This document shows positions 33,449-45,900 of a DNA stretch of 64,000 bases, one piece after another. The number at the start of each line of letters is the position of its first letter. Within the stretch, counting starts at the first letter, position 1. Source of the stretch: Apis mellifera (lineage: Eukaryota > Arthropoda > Insecta > Hymenoptera > Apidae). The stretch spans positions 253,001 to 317,000 of the forward strand of contig NC_037638.1 of the NCBI RefSeq assembly GCF_003254395.2. Reading direction: 5' to 3'. The notes beneath the pieces were generated by a model, which worked only from the letters and a program-made list of their open reading frames with translations, was not told the DNA's origin and made no database searches. The position numbers and the translations under genes were made by a program.

Positions 33449-36400
33449 TCGCGGTTTTCAAAGCGAAAAAGCTTTCCAATCTCTGGAGGCAAAGGAGGTC
33501 GGGCAAACAAGGGATTTGCCGCGATGGACGTGGATGGAAACGCGGATGGAATCGGGCGGGGGACAGGGATGACCGTCCATACCTATATACTTGTTTTCCA
33601 CTCGTACCCTACCCGTCTGGGGAATCTCTTTGACCGGGGATCGCCGTGTTTCGTTCGATACGCTCCGTTTGATACGCGCGCGGCCGCCTGAATCGCGGCG
33701 CTACGCCCGCAGGCGCTACCACCGACACACGCCGACTAAATAATGGTGCCCACATCCGCCGCGCGATCCCCCTCCCCCTTCGACGACCAGAGACGAGACT
33801 GCGACCATCCGAGGAAGGAAAGAAGGAAAGGGGAGGAAAAAAAAAGAATGGGTCTCTCTCGTTCTTTCTCCCTCCTTGGCGCTTCTAAATTGGGAAAAGG
33901 GCCTTCCTTTCCCTCCTTATCTTCTTCCTTTCCTCTCTCGTCGAGACCGAGTTAGTTCCACCGGTTCCAAGTTGGGTTACTCGGTTCCTCGCCGACCAAC
34001 CGGTTCCTTCAACTCCACTTATCGCAGGAATTATTATTATGCCTGCGAAAAAGTTGATATCGAGTTGGCATGCTCGCTACTTAATTTTCTTCGGATTAGC
34101 GGTTATCGTTATCGCCGTGTTTTTCATCCTGCTCGCGCCCTATTCCCAACTTCACGCGTCTATTAATTCGATAAATTTCAAGTATCGTTTTACGTTGTAT
34201 ATGTATATATTGCGCGTTGTACTCGGTCACGTTTCTTCCCCTCGAATTACTCAATTTTCCTTTTACTTTTAACCACGATCGTTATCTATCCACGGAAATC
34301 TTTGATCGAGCAACACCTCGTTGACGACCATTTTTATCTATCCTCGAAAACTTTCTAAACGTTCTATCGCGCACGCAGATACGTATCCCAGATATGTATC
34401 AATTATCCTTTCCATCTCGAAGAAATCAAAGATGGAGGAGACGATTGGATATGCTCGACGGGAGAAGAAACACGGAGGAAGGAGTAAAAATTGTGATCGG
34501 TGGCCAAATTTTTCCCCGTCGAGCTCGTCAACTCCCTCCAATTCTCCGTTCCTCCCTCACGAATTTCACGAGGGTTGTCCCGCGTGTCCATTACGAGATC
34601 CCAGCCGGATATTATGCACTTCGATCGCAACCCCTTGGACGCGATATCAGGCGTCTAATTTGCAATTCGTGCTACCTCGAAGCCACTTTTGATCCTCTCC
34701 CACCTCAAAGTGGTGTCCCGCGTGGGGCCACCGTTTCCAAGTCCCGGGGGGATGGATATTCGTCGAGGCGAAAGGCGAAAGGGGTGCGTTGGATGGTTTA
34801 ACTTTGACCGCGAACCGTGGTGGAAGGAAGGATGCGGAGGGATGCGACACGCAGACAGAGAGAGAGAGAGGAGATTTATGGTGATCAGAAATTATAGGCT
34901 GGCTCCGCGGTTGGTCGCTTCGCTACGTAACCTCTTCGCGCCGCATTAACCCCCTTTCCCTCGGCTCGAAAAGCGCTCCCCCATTCTCGTCTCGACTTTA
35001 TTCGAACCGAGATCCCACCCGGTTAATGTTCCGAAAACCCATATTTTCGCGATTATAATTTACGACGCGACGCGAAACCCTTGTGTCCCGGCCACCACGT
35101 GGCACGGACGTGGCGGATATCGGGGCTCGAGGACAAGAAGAGGAGGAGGGGGAGGAGGAGTCGTTATCCCTCCTCGGTGAGCGAAGATGGTTCGCGAACC
35201 GGTTTCGGATGTTCCGCGATATCGATATCGCGTTGACACGCGGTTATACGAGATTAACGAGCTGTTTCTTCCACAACGGTTCGTTCCAAAAGGCTCTCTC
35301 GCGATCTTGCCTCTAGGAAGCTGTATTCGCGAATACCTCTTCTCTCGCTCGTTCTCTCACCCAACCACCTATCTACTCTCCACGTACATCGTATCCATCG
35401 AGATATAATTCGGAAAGGGAGAGAAAGAGAGAGAGAGAGAGCGTGATTTATCATCGCACGATTGTCGGAGCGAATCGTGGAAGCGGTTGAAATTCCTCGC
35501 GGCACGCCGACTCGATGAACGTCGTCGATCGATAACCGCGTCGTTTATTAGTTTTACGGCGTCGTTCCTTTTTCTGCGGGACGCCGCCTCTGAAAAGTCG
35601 GTCGATCGTCATTCAGATTTATTCCCCCCCGCTCGATAAGAGTCATCGAAGATGACGAACCACTTATGCTCGTGAGAGAAAGAAAGAGAGAGAGAGGAAA
35701 AGAAGAAAGAAAAGAAAAAAAGCGGGTGGTAAAGCGACGTTGTCGTAAGCGTTGTCTAAACCATCGAATCGGATCGGTTTAACGCGTTTCTCGTTTCATA
35801 CGGTAAAGTGGATTTGACTATTGAAAAGAGAGAAAAAGAGAGAAGAGAGGAATAGTCGCGCCTGTGCTGTTTGCACAACTGTCCGCGAGCACGCTTTACC
35901 GAGAGACGACGTATCGAGTATTTATTTTTGCCTCTGGCCAGCTTTTTCATTCGAATACCTCTCGATGTTTCGCTTTCTTCGAAGGACCTTGAAATAGGCG
36001 TTAACGAAATATCGAGTTACACAACCTTGGATCCGTTCCAACGATTGCGCAACGATTATTTTAACCAAAGATTTTTCCAAAGATTTCTAGAAATAAAAAT
36101 CTCTATATTTCCATTCGGTCCCCTTCTGGATCTCGATCGTTTCGATCGTTCGAATAAAATTCGATTCGAGAAAGTGGCCACGTTCGATCAATGGTACAAC
36201 GGTCCCCGACAACTGCTTTACGACCCGTTCCCCAAGAATGACGACGCGTTCCGAAAATAGAAGATCGCGATACAGCTGGTCCGACGTCCGCTGTTCATTG
36301 AGAAAACAGAGCGGCGCGACAGGGAGGGGAGAGGGGAGGGGAGAGAGAGCGCGTTCGTTGGGAAAAGAGGGGAGTAGGGGGGAGGGGGAGAACGGAATAC

Positions 36401-37738
36401 GGCGCGAGCTATCGTCGTAAGCTCGTTCGGGACCAGTTCCCCTCCCCTCTATTCCCCCCGTTCGTTGGCGCGAGACGAGATTCCTCGATGACTCCACGCT
36501 TCGATCCCGTCGCGGGAGGGGAATTGAGCGCGCGTAATAATCGTTGCACGATGCGTCCCTTCGAAGAAGTACACTATCCATTCTTCGAAATTTATCATTG
36601 ACTCTCTCTTTTTTTGCAATTGATTCTCCTTTAATTCGAGAGATTTTTTCGGAGAGAAAGTTTCAAGTTTGCATAGAAAGGTATCTTCTTTCCCTTTTTC
36701 TTTCCTTTCTTCTTTGGATAACGAGATAACGCGAAGGACGCGAGAGTCTCGTTCCGCTTATTTATCTTGTTTCGAAAACTTGGCCTAGCGACGAGTAATC
36801 ATTGACTTTGGTTCCACGCGATACTCCCATCTCGGAAGGTGAAGTCGAAACGAGTAGGCCTAGCCTAGATCTCCGTTTAAACACGACATCGGCACAGAAT
36901 ATCTCAGTGGTTCGAGTTCCAATCGTTTCCCTCTCGTTTCTACTCGCGACTTGCCCACCCGTTGTTTCGTTCCCTGTACGCGCGCCATAGCGTTGCGCGG
37001 CAGATGGCAAAATGCTGCTTCTTGCCCGCGTATAATTTCGCATTTTGCTCCCGCGCGCGTATAGCGGAATGCTCGCCGCGAGGATCGTCGATAAATAGCA
37101 GCGGAAGAGGGGAGAGATAGGGAGAGAGAGAGAGAGAGATAGAGTCGCGCCATATGCGGATCCGGTTCGTGGAAGCTGGCTCGAGCGTCTCACCTCCGCG
37201 ACTCCACAACTGTGGCTCGAAATCGACTTCCGACCCGGCTCTCATCGTCACTTTTACACTTTACACTTATCGCCTCGTGTGCGGTGGGAAAATCGTACGG
37301 TTGGGTAACACTTTACGACGCGAGGAGCACGCTGGATTCCTCCCGGCATCGCCGTTCCCCCCCCTCGATATTTTTCTTCGATTTCTCTCTCTCTCTTTTC
37401 CTAGATCGTATCGTTCCGACCGCTTAGAGAACGCTCGCTTAGTTTATCTTTGATTTATACTCCGAAAGTATAAGCGTAGCCTTTTTTTTTCCATCGTGTT
37501 CGAAGAGGAATCTCCGATTATTCCCCGTTGAAATTTTCTCCGTAGGAATATTTGTGGGCGCAGCGGTGAACCGTTAACGGTTTACGAAATGTTTAACAAT
37601 GAGTATCGCGTTGCACGTATTTGTATTCCCCGTTTCTCTTCGAATAGATCGTGTCCCATTTCTATCGAAGATTTAAAAATTCGTTTCTTGAAACCGATTT
37701 CAACGATTCCATTGAATCGAAATATCCATATTTGAGGC

Positions 37739-37837
37739 AAAAGTTGGATGCATGTCTCTCTGTTTAAAATAATTTTCTCTGGTTGGAGGGAAAAGTTGGA
37801 TGCGTGTCTCTATTTAAAATAATTTCCTCTGGTTGGA
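37739..37837. repeat. Tandem duplication, 49 + 47 bp
   Basis: Copies at 37739-37787 and 37791-37837, both starting AAAAGTTGGATGC and ending CTCTGGTTGGA, with a few substitutions and a 2-bp indel. Register is 52 bp. Confidence 0.9.
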
Positions 37838-39633
37838 TCGGCGATCGGCCGCTACGACTCGCATCTGTGCGAGCTGGTTCTGGAAGATATCCAGATTGCG
37901 ACGGTTCTCGCGGTTTAATTCGTGGGAATTATCATTTGGCGCGTCGCGGAAAATGGGATGCTCGTATTTTAGAGGGAAAGGAAGAGAGAGAGGGCTGTCA
38001 CCCTGGCCGCAACGGGACCATTACCGCGCGATGTGTGCTACGGCCCTGAGCTCTTTCCCTTGGCGGCGTAGCTACCTGTTACCCTATTACGTCGTATATG
38101 CTCTACCGTTTTATCTTCTTTTCCTCCCTCGACGTCGGTGGATTCGCAGCCAAATTCGCCAGGGTTATTAAATCGGTTGAAAAAGAAACGCGGGTAAAAT
38201 TTGGCCGGGAACGTTCGAATTTCTCTCTTCCTTTGACGAAAGAACGTTACGATTATTTCTTCGATCCAACTTCCAATCCCTTCGTAAACGCCTTTTTTTT
38301 CACGAAATGTCCTCCTTCAACTCGACATCGTTTCGAATCGAACCTCTTTCGAACAATTCTTTGTCGCATTCGAAACGTTAAAAGAAAAGGAAAGGAAGGA
38401 AGGAGAAAAATACGCGAGCGTGGCATTCGTCTCATTTCCGGGCGCATCGATCGAAGATTCGAAAATCCGCGTTTTGGGCGTCCTCTTAATCTACGCTCCT
38501 CGGGGAAATTTCTCGAGATCATTGTCGCCGTTGCTTCGGAAAAATTCGGAGGATAGGCTTATCGGGGCGTGTATCAGCGGCACGAAGCTCGCCTCGAGGA
38601 TGTTTCGGGTCCCTTGTAATTTCGTGGGATCGCGTCGACTGTCTCCTGTGGGATCGGATATAAAAATTCCCCGGCTGGGAAGGAAGGGTGGATTTTCGAC
38701 CACCGCGCTCTCTCTTCTCGCGTCGTCCCTCTCTTTCTTATAGAATTTATATTTATACGAAGGTGCACGCACCCTCGCGCACAATGGACCCGGAGGATGG
38801 CGATAAACTCTATCCGAGATCAGGATGACGAGATAAACGACATCCGAGGTTGCTTCTCTCACCCCGTGAAAGGATTCCAATTCGCCGTTCTTTTCTCTTC
38901 TCCTCTCAGTTTCAAATCTTGCCAGAGATCGTAACAAGAATCCGAGAAAGTTGGATTATCGTTGGAAAAATCGTTGCACGATATTGGGCGGCGAGTCGAT
39001 AGATACGCGAAAGAACCTCGGTGCCTCGTTACGAGGTTACCACATCGGATGTCAACGTCAGTCGCGTTCGATGTTGGACGAAACGGCGCCGGCCGATCGT
39101 CGCTTAATTGTAAACCATGTTAATACGTATATCGCCCCCTCCCCGATACGACTGTCGTCCGCCCGTGATCGATGAGCTTCGTGGACGAGATATCGGTGGA
39201 CTCGTATATTTCAACTTTGTCGTTTCGTCGAAGCGATCGACGAGTCTCGTCGCGTTTCGTTTTCGAAATTTCGCACGAAGGGTGTTTCGTTTACCGAAAT
39301 CATTTTTTAATCGCGCTTCCGTCCGTTAATATCGATGCAACGTGGACGGCGGGGTGAATTTGGGATTCGAAAATTCGAGTCTTAATCACGTCGATGTAAA
39401 AAGAGAGAAAAAATTCTACGGTGAATAACGGTGTTTTTTCTTTCTCCTCGTCGCGCGTTTAAAATTCATAATTCGATTCATTTCGACCTCACGCTGCTTC
39501 TCTTTCCTTCTTATTTTATTTCCCCCATAAATCATCCTCCGGTTCACCCGGTTCCCATTCTCTTTACACTTACGTGGGCGAGAAAGTTTCCCTGAATTAC
39601 GAGATATTTCATCGGTTTCCCGTTCAACCGATC

Positions 39634-39664
<31 letters not shown>
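39634..39664. repeat. Interrupted (GA)15 microsatellite
   Basis: GA units with one AA interruption; the longest GA array seen in the window. Confidence 0.9.
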
Positions 39665-39668
<4 letters not shown>

Positions 39669-41659
39669 GGAGAACGATTCAGGGATACCTTGGCGAGCAA
39701 GCCCGCTGGCATTAATTACGTCGGGAACGATTGGACCGATCGAAGTCACGATCTTCGCTCGAGCTACCCTCATATTGGCCCGAGTTTAATTTAACCCTGT
39801 TATCGAATTTACGAAAAACACAAGTAAATTCCGTTTTTTCCACGGGAATTTAATCTCGTTCTTTTCGAATATCGCAAAAGAAAAGACTGATTTTTCTTCG
39901 TAACGATGGATGGACGTATCCATCATTCGAACTTACTGACCATACCAATCTTCCAAATTTTCCGTTTATACCGATCTATTCCAATTCCGTTCTTATTTCT
40001 TTTCTTTTTCTTTGCGACGATGAGCGGATAAGAGGAGAGATTACTAAATATTCGACGATCTTTGTAACAATAGGGGAAGCCAAGGATATTGCTTTCTAGC
40101 TTCCTACTCGAACGTGTTCCTAATTCACGCAAAATTATAAGAGATTGCTATTATTACACTTGCTATTAATCGTAATCCAAAATCAATCGTAAAACGCGTA
40201 TTCGTCTTTCTTCTTTCCCCTCCAAGGCGTTCCATTCCGTCGCAGTTCCTCCCTTTAAGCAACGTCTATCCTCGTCAGGCTGGCTCGGATGCGCGAAATT
40301 GGCCCACGCGGGATGATCCGTTTCATCCAACCAGCCAGCGGAACATCCGAGATTCTCTTGGGGCTGTGCAGACGACTCGTTGCGCTTAGAGTCGCGGCAC
40401 AGGCTTCCGTTATAGGGTAGAGTGCCGCTTACCAGGGAACCAGGAATGCAATATTAAGGCATCCCAAGTCCGTCGATATTCCGAATATTCGAGGCGACGC
40501 CTACCTCCTCGCGCAAAATTAACGAGTCGTGGCTGTCTTAAGCATACGTAAACACGTGGGTAGGTGACGGTGATTGGAACGATCTTGGCTTCTTCTCGCG
40601 TAAAAACTCGAACCGCCTCGTCTCTTTCGCGGGGGATGAAATTTTCCGATAATCCAAGATTTCCTCGAAGAAGAAGATTATCTCGTTTCTCTCTTTTGTT
40701 CCTCTTGTTACTAAAAAACGCGAATAAGATAGGATGTATATACAGTTTCGAGGAGAAGGTTATGCTAAATTTCGTCACGGAATACTATTCGAAACGAAAG
40801 CTGTTTCATATTTTCCTTCCCATCGAGCGCGCCATCTTCGAGTGTGCCGGCAAACACCTCGAAACAGTATTTGCGTTTGTTACCCAACGTCTGCATCCGA
40901 TCTTTTCCTTCGTTTTCTCTCTCTCCGGTTCAAGTTCGAGCGAGCATTATAGTCGAAACGAAAGATCTTTCGAGATTCCTTCGATTCGTGTTTTTCTCGC
41001 GTTCGATCAAAGAATTTCAATATTATCGTGATCGTTTAATTATTACAGATTTCGAACTTACGCTTGGACTTGTTTACATTCGATATGCGAGGACACCGAT
41101 CATACGCAGAATAACGTAGAGGCTTCGTGTGTACGGCGAGCTGTTTGAGCGGAACATTTGATCCTGTAGCGAGGATCGAATGGCAAATGCGTACACGCAA
41201 CTTTCCCTTCGGCCGAGCGGAATTTCGCGGAATTTCGTTCAATCCTCTCGACATCCTCTCGATACCCGACAGATACGTTTGTTCTTCTCCGTTGGACGCG
41301 ATACGATTCGCCGGAGGTTAGAATTGCCGGAATCGGGGAAACACGAGCAGATGCGCGCGACACGAGTCGATATTGTTGCAGCGTGGCCGGTGAATACGCG
41401 TTTAATTTCGCGATTGTTCGTGTACACAATAACGGCGATAACAAGAAGCGCGCGTTCTATCGGCGACCCGGAACACCCAGGAAACACGGCGGGAAATTGG
41501 GTCGATCTTTGATCGCCCCGAGTAAGGCCAAGCCTCGTTTCCAAATTTCGGATCAGCGATCGATCGATGAAATAATCCTTTCCCCTTCTTTCTCGATAGA
41601 ATTCGTTTCGATTCTCGATCGGAGGAAAGCTCGTTTCGCACCGATTTCATTTACTTTTT

Positions 41660-41673
41660 ATATATATATATAT
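41660..41673. repeat. (AT)7 microsatellite
   Basis: Seven alternating AT units. Confidence 0.9.
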
Positions 41674-41989
41674 CATCTGGATGTACGAGCCAGCTTACAA
41701 ATCGATTCTACATAGGAGAGGGAGATTTCGTGAGAGCGGTTCCTCGTTTAAGATACGAAGAAGAAGAAGAAGAAGGAGAAGGATGGAAGAGAGAGAGAAG
41801 GAAGGAAAACGTTTTAATCGTTAGAACCACCAGCGCCATCAGCATCGCCACTGGGATCGGCCGCGAGAGGATAAAAAAAGTGGAAAGAATCGACTGGTTG
41901 CGCGAGGATTACCACCGGGGATTATTTAAACTAATTGTCCGAGTTTTTCGAGCGGACAAGTTTCCCTCTGTATACATAATTGTGGCGGT

Positions 41990-42016
41990 GGAGGGGTCGC
42001 AAAAGGAGACCCCTTC
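41990..42016. repeat. Short inverted repeat / hairpin
   Basis: GGAGGGGTC at 41990-41998 faces GACCCCTTCC at 42008-42017, giving a stem of about nine pairs with one bulged A and a 9-nt loop. Confidence 0.6.
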
Positions 42017-44368
42017 CGCATGGAGGAGAGGGGAAGCCTGTAGGAAGTCCGGGAAATCAGGCAATTTAAATTCACCGTAAAAAGGCTCTTTAATTAAAAG
42101 ACTTTAATTCCTCACGGTCGCAAGGGGACGCTTACTTATTCATACTAATGACTAGGAGGCAGCCTCGAGTAATTAGAACGCTTTGACCGGTCTAGGCGTG
42201 TGTTCGATTTACAAGAATGTCGCGCAAGAACGTTTGGGATTTTGATTGAAAAACCCTCCTCTCGTCTTCACCTTTCTTTTCCAAGTTTGAGTTTTTTTTT
42301 AATCACTTTCCATTCTTCGGTTCGATGTCGTTCATCGATCGTCGTCGATGGTATCAGTGACGACTTTTAAAAGAACGCTCGTTGCTCGTCTCGTTCCGCG
42401 AATAAATACGAATGATACTCGTTTCGAAGATGAAATAGGATAATCCCAGGCAGGGAAGGGGGACGGAAAAAAAGGGGCGCGTTCCGAGCCGGGCGGATTC
42501 CCGATACGAACGGTATGCGCTCGGGGGCGCAAAGAATTTGTAATTCGGTTAACTACGGCCAAGTCTCTGGAGAACACCTTGCTTCGACGCAACCTCGCTA
42601 ATTGGATCAGAGCACCGCGATAATTAGTTTAAATCCTCCAATTAATATTCCGTGTTTTACTTTCGCGTTACGAACACCCGTTTGGGATATTCAGCGCGCT
42701 AGTTTTCTCGCTTCGAAGATCACGTTTTCGCGAGTAACGCTTCCAATTTCTCTCCTTTCTCTTCCTCTCCCCCTCCTCTTTCTCCTCCTCCTCGGAACAC
42801 AGAGACCCGGTTAAAATTCTCTCCAATTATCGAGCCGAATTATCGAATCAGATTTCGCTGATAATTTCCGAAATATCGCGGAATCGATTGATTCTCGGAA
42901 TCTTTCTTCCTTTCTTTCTTTCGTTCAACCGAACCCTCGTATCGAATATCCCCGTCGATCGTTTTTTCAATTTTTTTCACGTTTCCAACATTTTTCGAAT
43001 TCCATCTCCCTCTCTTTATTCCACCTATCTTTCACGAACCCTGCTCGCGACCGTTATATACCTGTGCGTCTCACGTTCCATTCGTTCGGCCGGCTCCGAC
43101 GTTCGAAAAATATTTTATTCAATCGAGAACGGAATTTTGATACATGCTCGTCCAACGCTCCTCCCTCCGATTGTTTCCATCCTCCGAGTTGGAAGGAGGA
43201 AGCTTCGTATTTCAACGCGACGTCCTTCGCGTTACTCGACTTTACTTCGCGAGCAAGTTGGACGAAGAAAACGAGCAGCTGCGTACGGTTGGATCGATGG
43301 TTCGGAAGAGGGTTGCACGCGCATAAATACCGAAACGTGGTCGTTAGAACTGATTCCGGAACCGAGCAAAGTCCATTTAGAAACACCTGCCGCCTCGCTT
43401 CCCCCCCATCCCTCTTTCTTCTAAATCAAATATCTCCTACATGCTTTTTCGCGCGTCGTTTTTCAACCGATCGTCATAAATCTCTCCCCTCCCTTGTTCT
43501 TTCACTTCGATTCGAATCGATCTTCCAGATTATTCCAGTTATACCGTGGAAATTTTCCAATTAAATTGTGCATACCTCCTTTCTTCTTCCCACTAATTTC
43601 AGCGGGAACTAAATTTTCGAAAAATCTTCGTTCCATCCATTCTCCTCCTTCGTTTCCTTTTTTCTTTCTTTTCCCTCCCCGTTCACTCGTCGTTCAAAGC
43701 GTCGTCGTTCTTGCTTCTTATTTTTGCCCGATCATCTTCCCATCGTAATTGTATTTTGGATTTAATCTCTGGAGACGGTTCTTGCGAACGACGAACAGCG
43801 GGAAAGAACGGCCCCGCTCGCCGGATCTCGCCACCGATTCATCCATCAATCTTGGCTGGCCGCGTCCTTCCACTCGCCGTTTCGCTTTTTACCCACCGGA
43901 TCGCAAGAATGGTCGGGTAAAATCTTTTCCCCGTCCGAGGAAACGCGGTGTTGGACGACGAGTGGGAAAAATTCAAAGGATTCGAACCGCTTCCCAACAC
44001 GGGCTGATCGAATTTCCGATCACCGATATCCTCCTTTATACCATTATTCCAAATCTTTGGAATTACTCTTCCCTCCTCTCTCCCTTTTCCACGTGTGTGT
44101 GTTCTTTCTTCTCTTCTCTTTTTCTCTCTTCTCGTCCGTTCCTTCTTTCTCTTCCGCTCGGGAAGAGAAGAAATCGGTATCGAAATGGTTGGAAATCGGT
44201 GGAAATCACGGCACGTCGCTGCTCGCCAACGGACTGGAGGGTGGAGTTTTCGGCACGATTTTCCCATCCAGCCAAGGAAGGAGGAACGAGAGGAAGAAAG
44301 ATACGGTCCATCGAAAAACGGTAAAAAGGCCGCGCCACGGTGTCATAAAAGTTAAATGGATCCTGCCG

Positions 44369-44441
44369 TTCCTTCTTCTCCTTCTTCTTTCTCTTCCTCT
44401 TCTTCTTCTTCCTTCTCCTCCTCTTCTTCTTCTTTCTCCTT
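44369..44441 (-). repeat. Polypyrimidine tract with CTT/CTC triplets
   Basis: About 75 bp of almost pure C and T on the plus strand, built of CTT and CTC triplets. Read in frame it yields poly-serine/leucine on plus and poly-arginine on minus, explaining the spurious open frames around it. Confidence 0.75.
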
Positions 44442-45028
44442 TGAGACGATAGTATCCAGCCGTTTTACTTTTCAAATAGTTTTAAAACTCTCGCACAGAC
44501 CGAGAAATCTTCCCACCGAGGGAAGATTTAGCAATTCCACCGCACCACTTTTATTACGACTCTTCTCGAGACGAGAAGAAAAACGGCGCGAACGTGGAGC
44601 GTTCGCCATTGTCATCCTCGTCTCCGATTATTCCCGCGAAACCGGGTCGCGTCTCTCCTCGATCCGCCTAATTTTTCACCCTCGTTCCGACCTTATCTCG
44701 AACCCCTTTACGTAACCATCCGATATCTATATCGGTAATTGGTGGAGAGTTGCAATGCACGGGTTGGAAAGGTTAGAGTTGATCGATCGCGCGATAACGT
44801 GGTCGGACTAATTTCCAAACTATTCGCCATAGGGATTACTCGAATGGATATTGTTTAGCCGCGCCAACTTGCTGCTCCCCCGAGTGCGGCCCGCTTCCTT
44901 TAACCTCTTGGCACCGACAACTTCCTCCTCCTATTTTGGCGCTTCTTCCCGTTTTCGCTCACCTTCATCGTCTTACGAAAATTCCAGCGTACGGATTTAT
45001 TTTGGAAAATTTCGAACGTGCGTATATA

Positions 45029-45058
45029 TTGGATTGGCAACTAAGTAATTGCGGATTT
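45029..45058 (+). repeat. Left mariner terminal inverted repeat
   Basis: Begins TTGGATTGGCAACTAAG and ends GCGGATTT. It has A at position 5 where the right repeat has G. Confidence 0.97.
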
Positions 45059-45060
45059 CA

Positions 45061-45848
45061 GTTGAAGTTGATGACGATTTAATCAAAGCAATAATCGATT
45101 CGGATCGTCACAGTACAACTCGTGAAATTGCAGAGAAGCTGCATACATGCGTTGAAAACCACTTAAAACAACTTGGCTATGTTCAAAAACTCGATACATG
45201 GGTTCCTCGCGAACTGAAAGAAAAGCATTTAACGCGACGCGTTAACAGCTGCGATTTGCTAAAGAAACGTAATGAAAATGATCCATTTTTAAAACGACCG
45301 ATAACTGGCGATGAAAAATGGGTTGTTTACAACAATATCGAGCGGAAAAGATGGTGGAGCAGGCCACGTGAACCAGCTCGAACAACATCAAAAGCTGGTA
45401 TTCGTCGAAAGAAGGTTTTGTTATCAGTTTGGTGGGATTACAAAGGAATTGTCTATTTTGAACTCTTACCACCCAACCGAACGAGCAATTCTGTCGTCTA
45501 CATCGAACAACTAACGAAATTAAACGATGCGGTTGAAGAAAAGCGGCCCGAATTGACAAATCGAAAAGGTGTTGTATTCCATCGTGACGATACAAGGCCA
45601 CACGCATCTTTGGTCACTCGGCAAATTGGAGCTTGGTTGGGATGCTTGCACCATCTGATTACTTTTTGTTTCGATCTTTACAAAACTCCTTGAATGATAA
45701 AAATTTCAATAATGATGATGATATCAAATCGTACCTGATTCAGTTTTTCGCTAATAAAAACCACAAGTTTTATGAACGTGGGATTATGATGCTGTCTGAA
45801 AGATGGCAAAAGATCATTGATCAAAATAGGCAACACATTACAGAATAA
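45061..45848 (+). pseudogene. Mariner transposase remnant, truncated and frameshifted
   Basis: Coding remnant read from 45061 (VEVDDDLIKAIIDSDR) in one frame to about 45640, then in another frame to a stop at 45846-45848. Seen: the second helix-turn-helix region (TTREIAEKLH), shortened just before VENHLKQLGYVQKLDTWVP; first catalytic Asp in TGDEKW (codon 45310); second in HRDDTRPH (codon 45586), 92 codons later, as usual for mariner; third in APSDYFLF (codon 45657). The last interval is 71 nt, whereas DD34D spacing needs 105, so a net 34 nt are missing, which removes the PPYSPD-type motif and shifts the frame. The first roughly 60 codons are also absent. The protein is dead by three independent lesions. 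Confidence 0.93.
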
Positions 45849-45870
45849 ATTGTCTTTGATTTTCTAAAAA

Positions 45871-45900
45871 AAATCCGCAATTACTTAGTTGCCAACCCAA
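45871..45900 (-). repeat. Right mariner terminal inverted repeat
   Basis: Reverse complement begins TTGGGTTGGCAACTAAG; pairs with the left end over 30 bp with one mismatch. Confidence 0.97.

Larger units (their letters stand above)
27860..37738. other. Gene-free stretch, 9.9 kb
   Basis: No supported gene. Contents: a GAC trinucleotide run near 28122-28143, a CT/GA snap-back hairpin at 31290-31313, CT array 32443-32464, GA arrays at 33424-33448, 34855-34870, 35418-35441 and 37122-37139, and G-rich blocks at about 36320-36390. Short open frames on both strands overlap each other and show no family pattern. Confidence 0.5.
37838..45026. other. Gene-free stretch, 7.2 kb, up to the transposon
   Basis: No supported gene. 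Contents: GA array 39634-39664, AAG repeats near 41756-41775, TA array 41660-41673, a hairpin at 41990-42016, and a pyrimidine tract of CTT/CTC triplets at 44369-44441. The parts at about 40230-40480 and 41930-42200 are less repetitive than their surroundings and could be conserved non-coding DNA, but this cannot be judged from one sequence. Confidence 0.5.
45029..45900 (+). mobile_element. Mariner (Tc1/mariner, DD34D) DNA transposon, internally deleted copy
   Basis: 872 bp bounded by 30-bp terminal inverted repeats that differ at one position, and flanked on each side by TA (45027-45028, 45901-45902), the mariner target duplication. The repeats contain GGCAACTAAGTAATTGCGG, which from memory is the honeybee AmMar-type end. 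Intact mariners are about 1.3 kb, so roughly 0.4 kb is missing, mostly the 5' leader and the first DNA-binding helix-turn-helix. The element can no longer encode working transposase but keeps both ends, so it could in principle have been mobilised in trans. Confidence 0.97.

Noticed and set aside
43749..44324. 191-codon plus-strand open frame
   Set aside because: Arises from the pyrimidine-rich region before 44.4 kb; frames on both strands are equally open and none has a conserved pattern.
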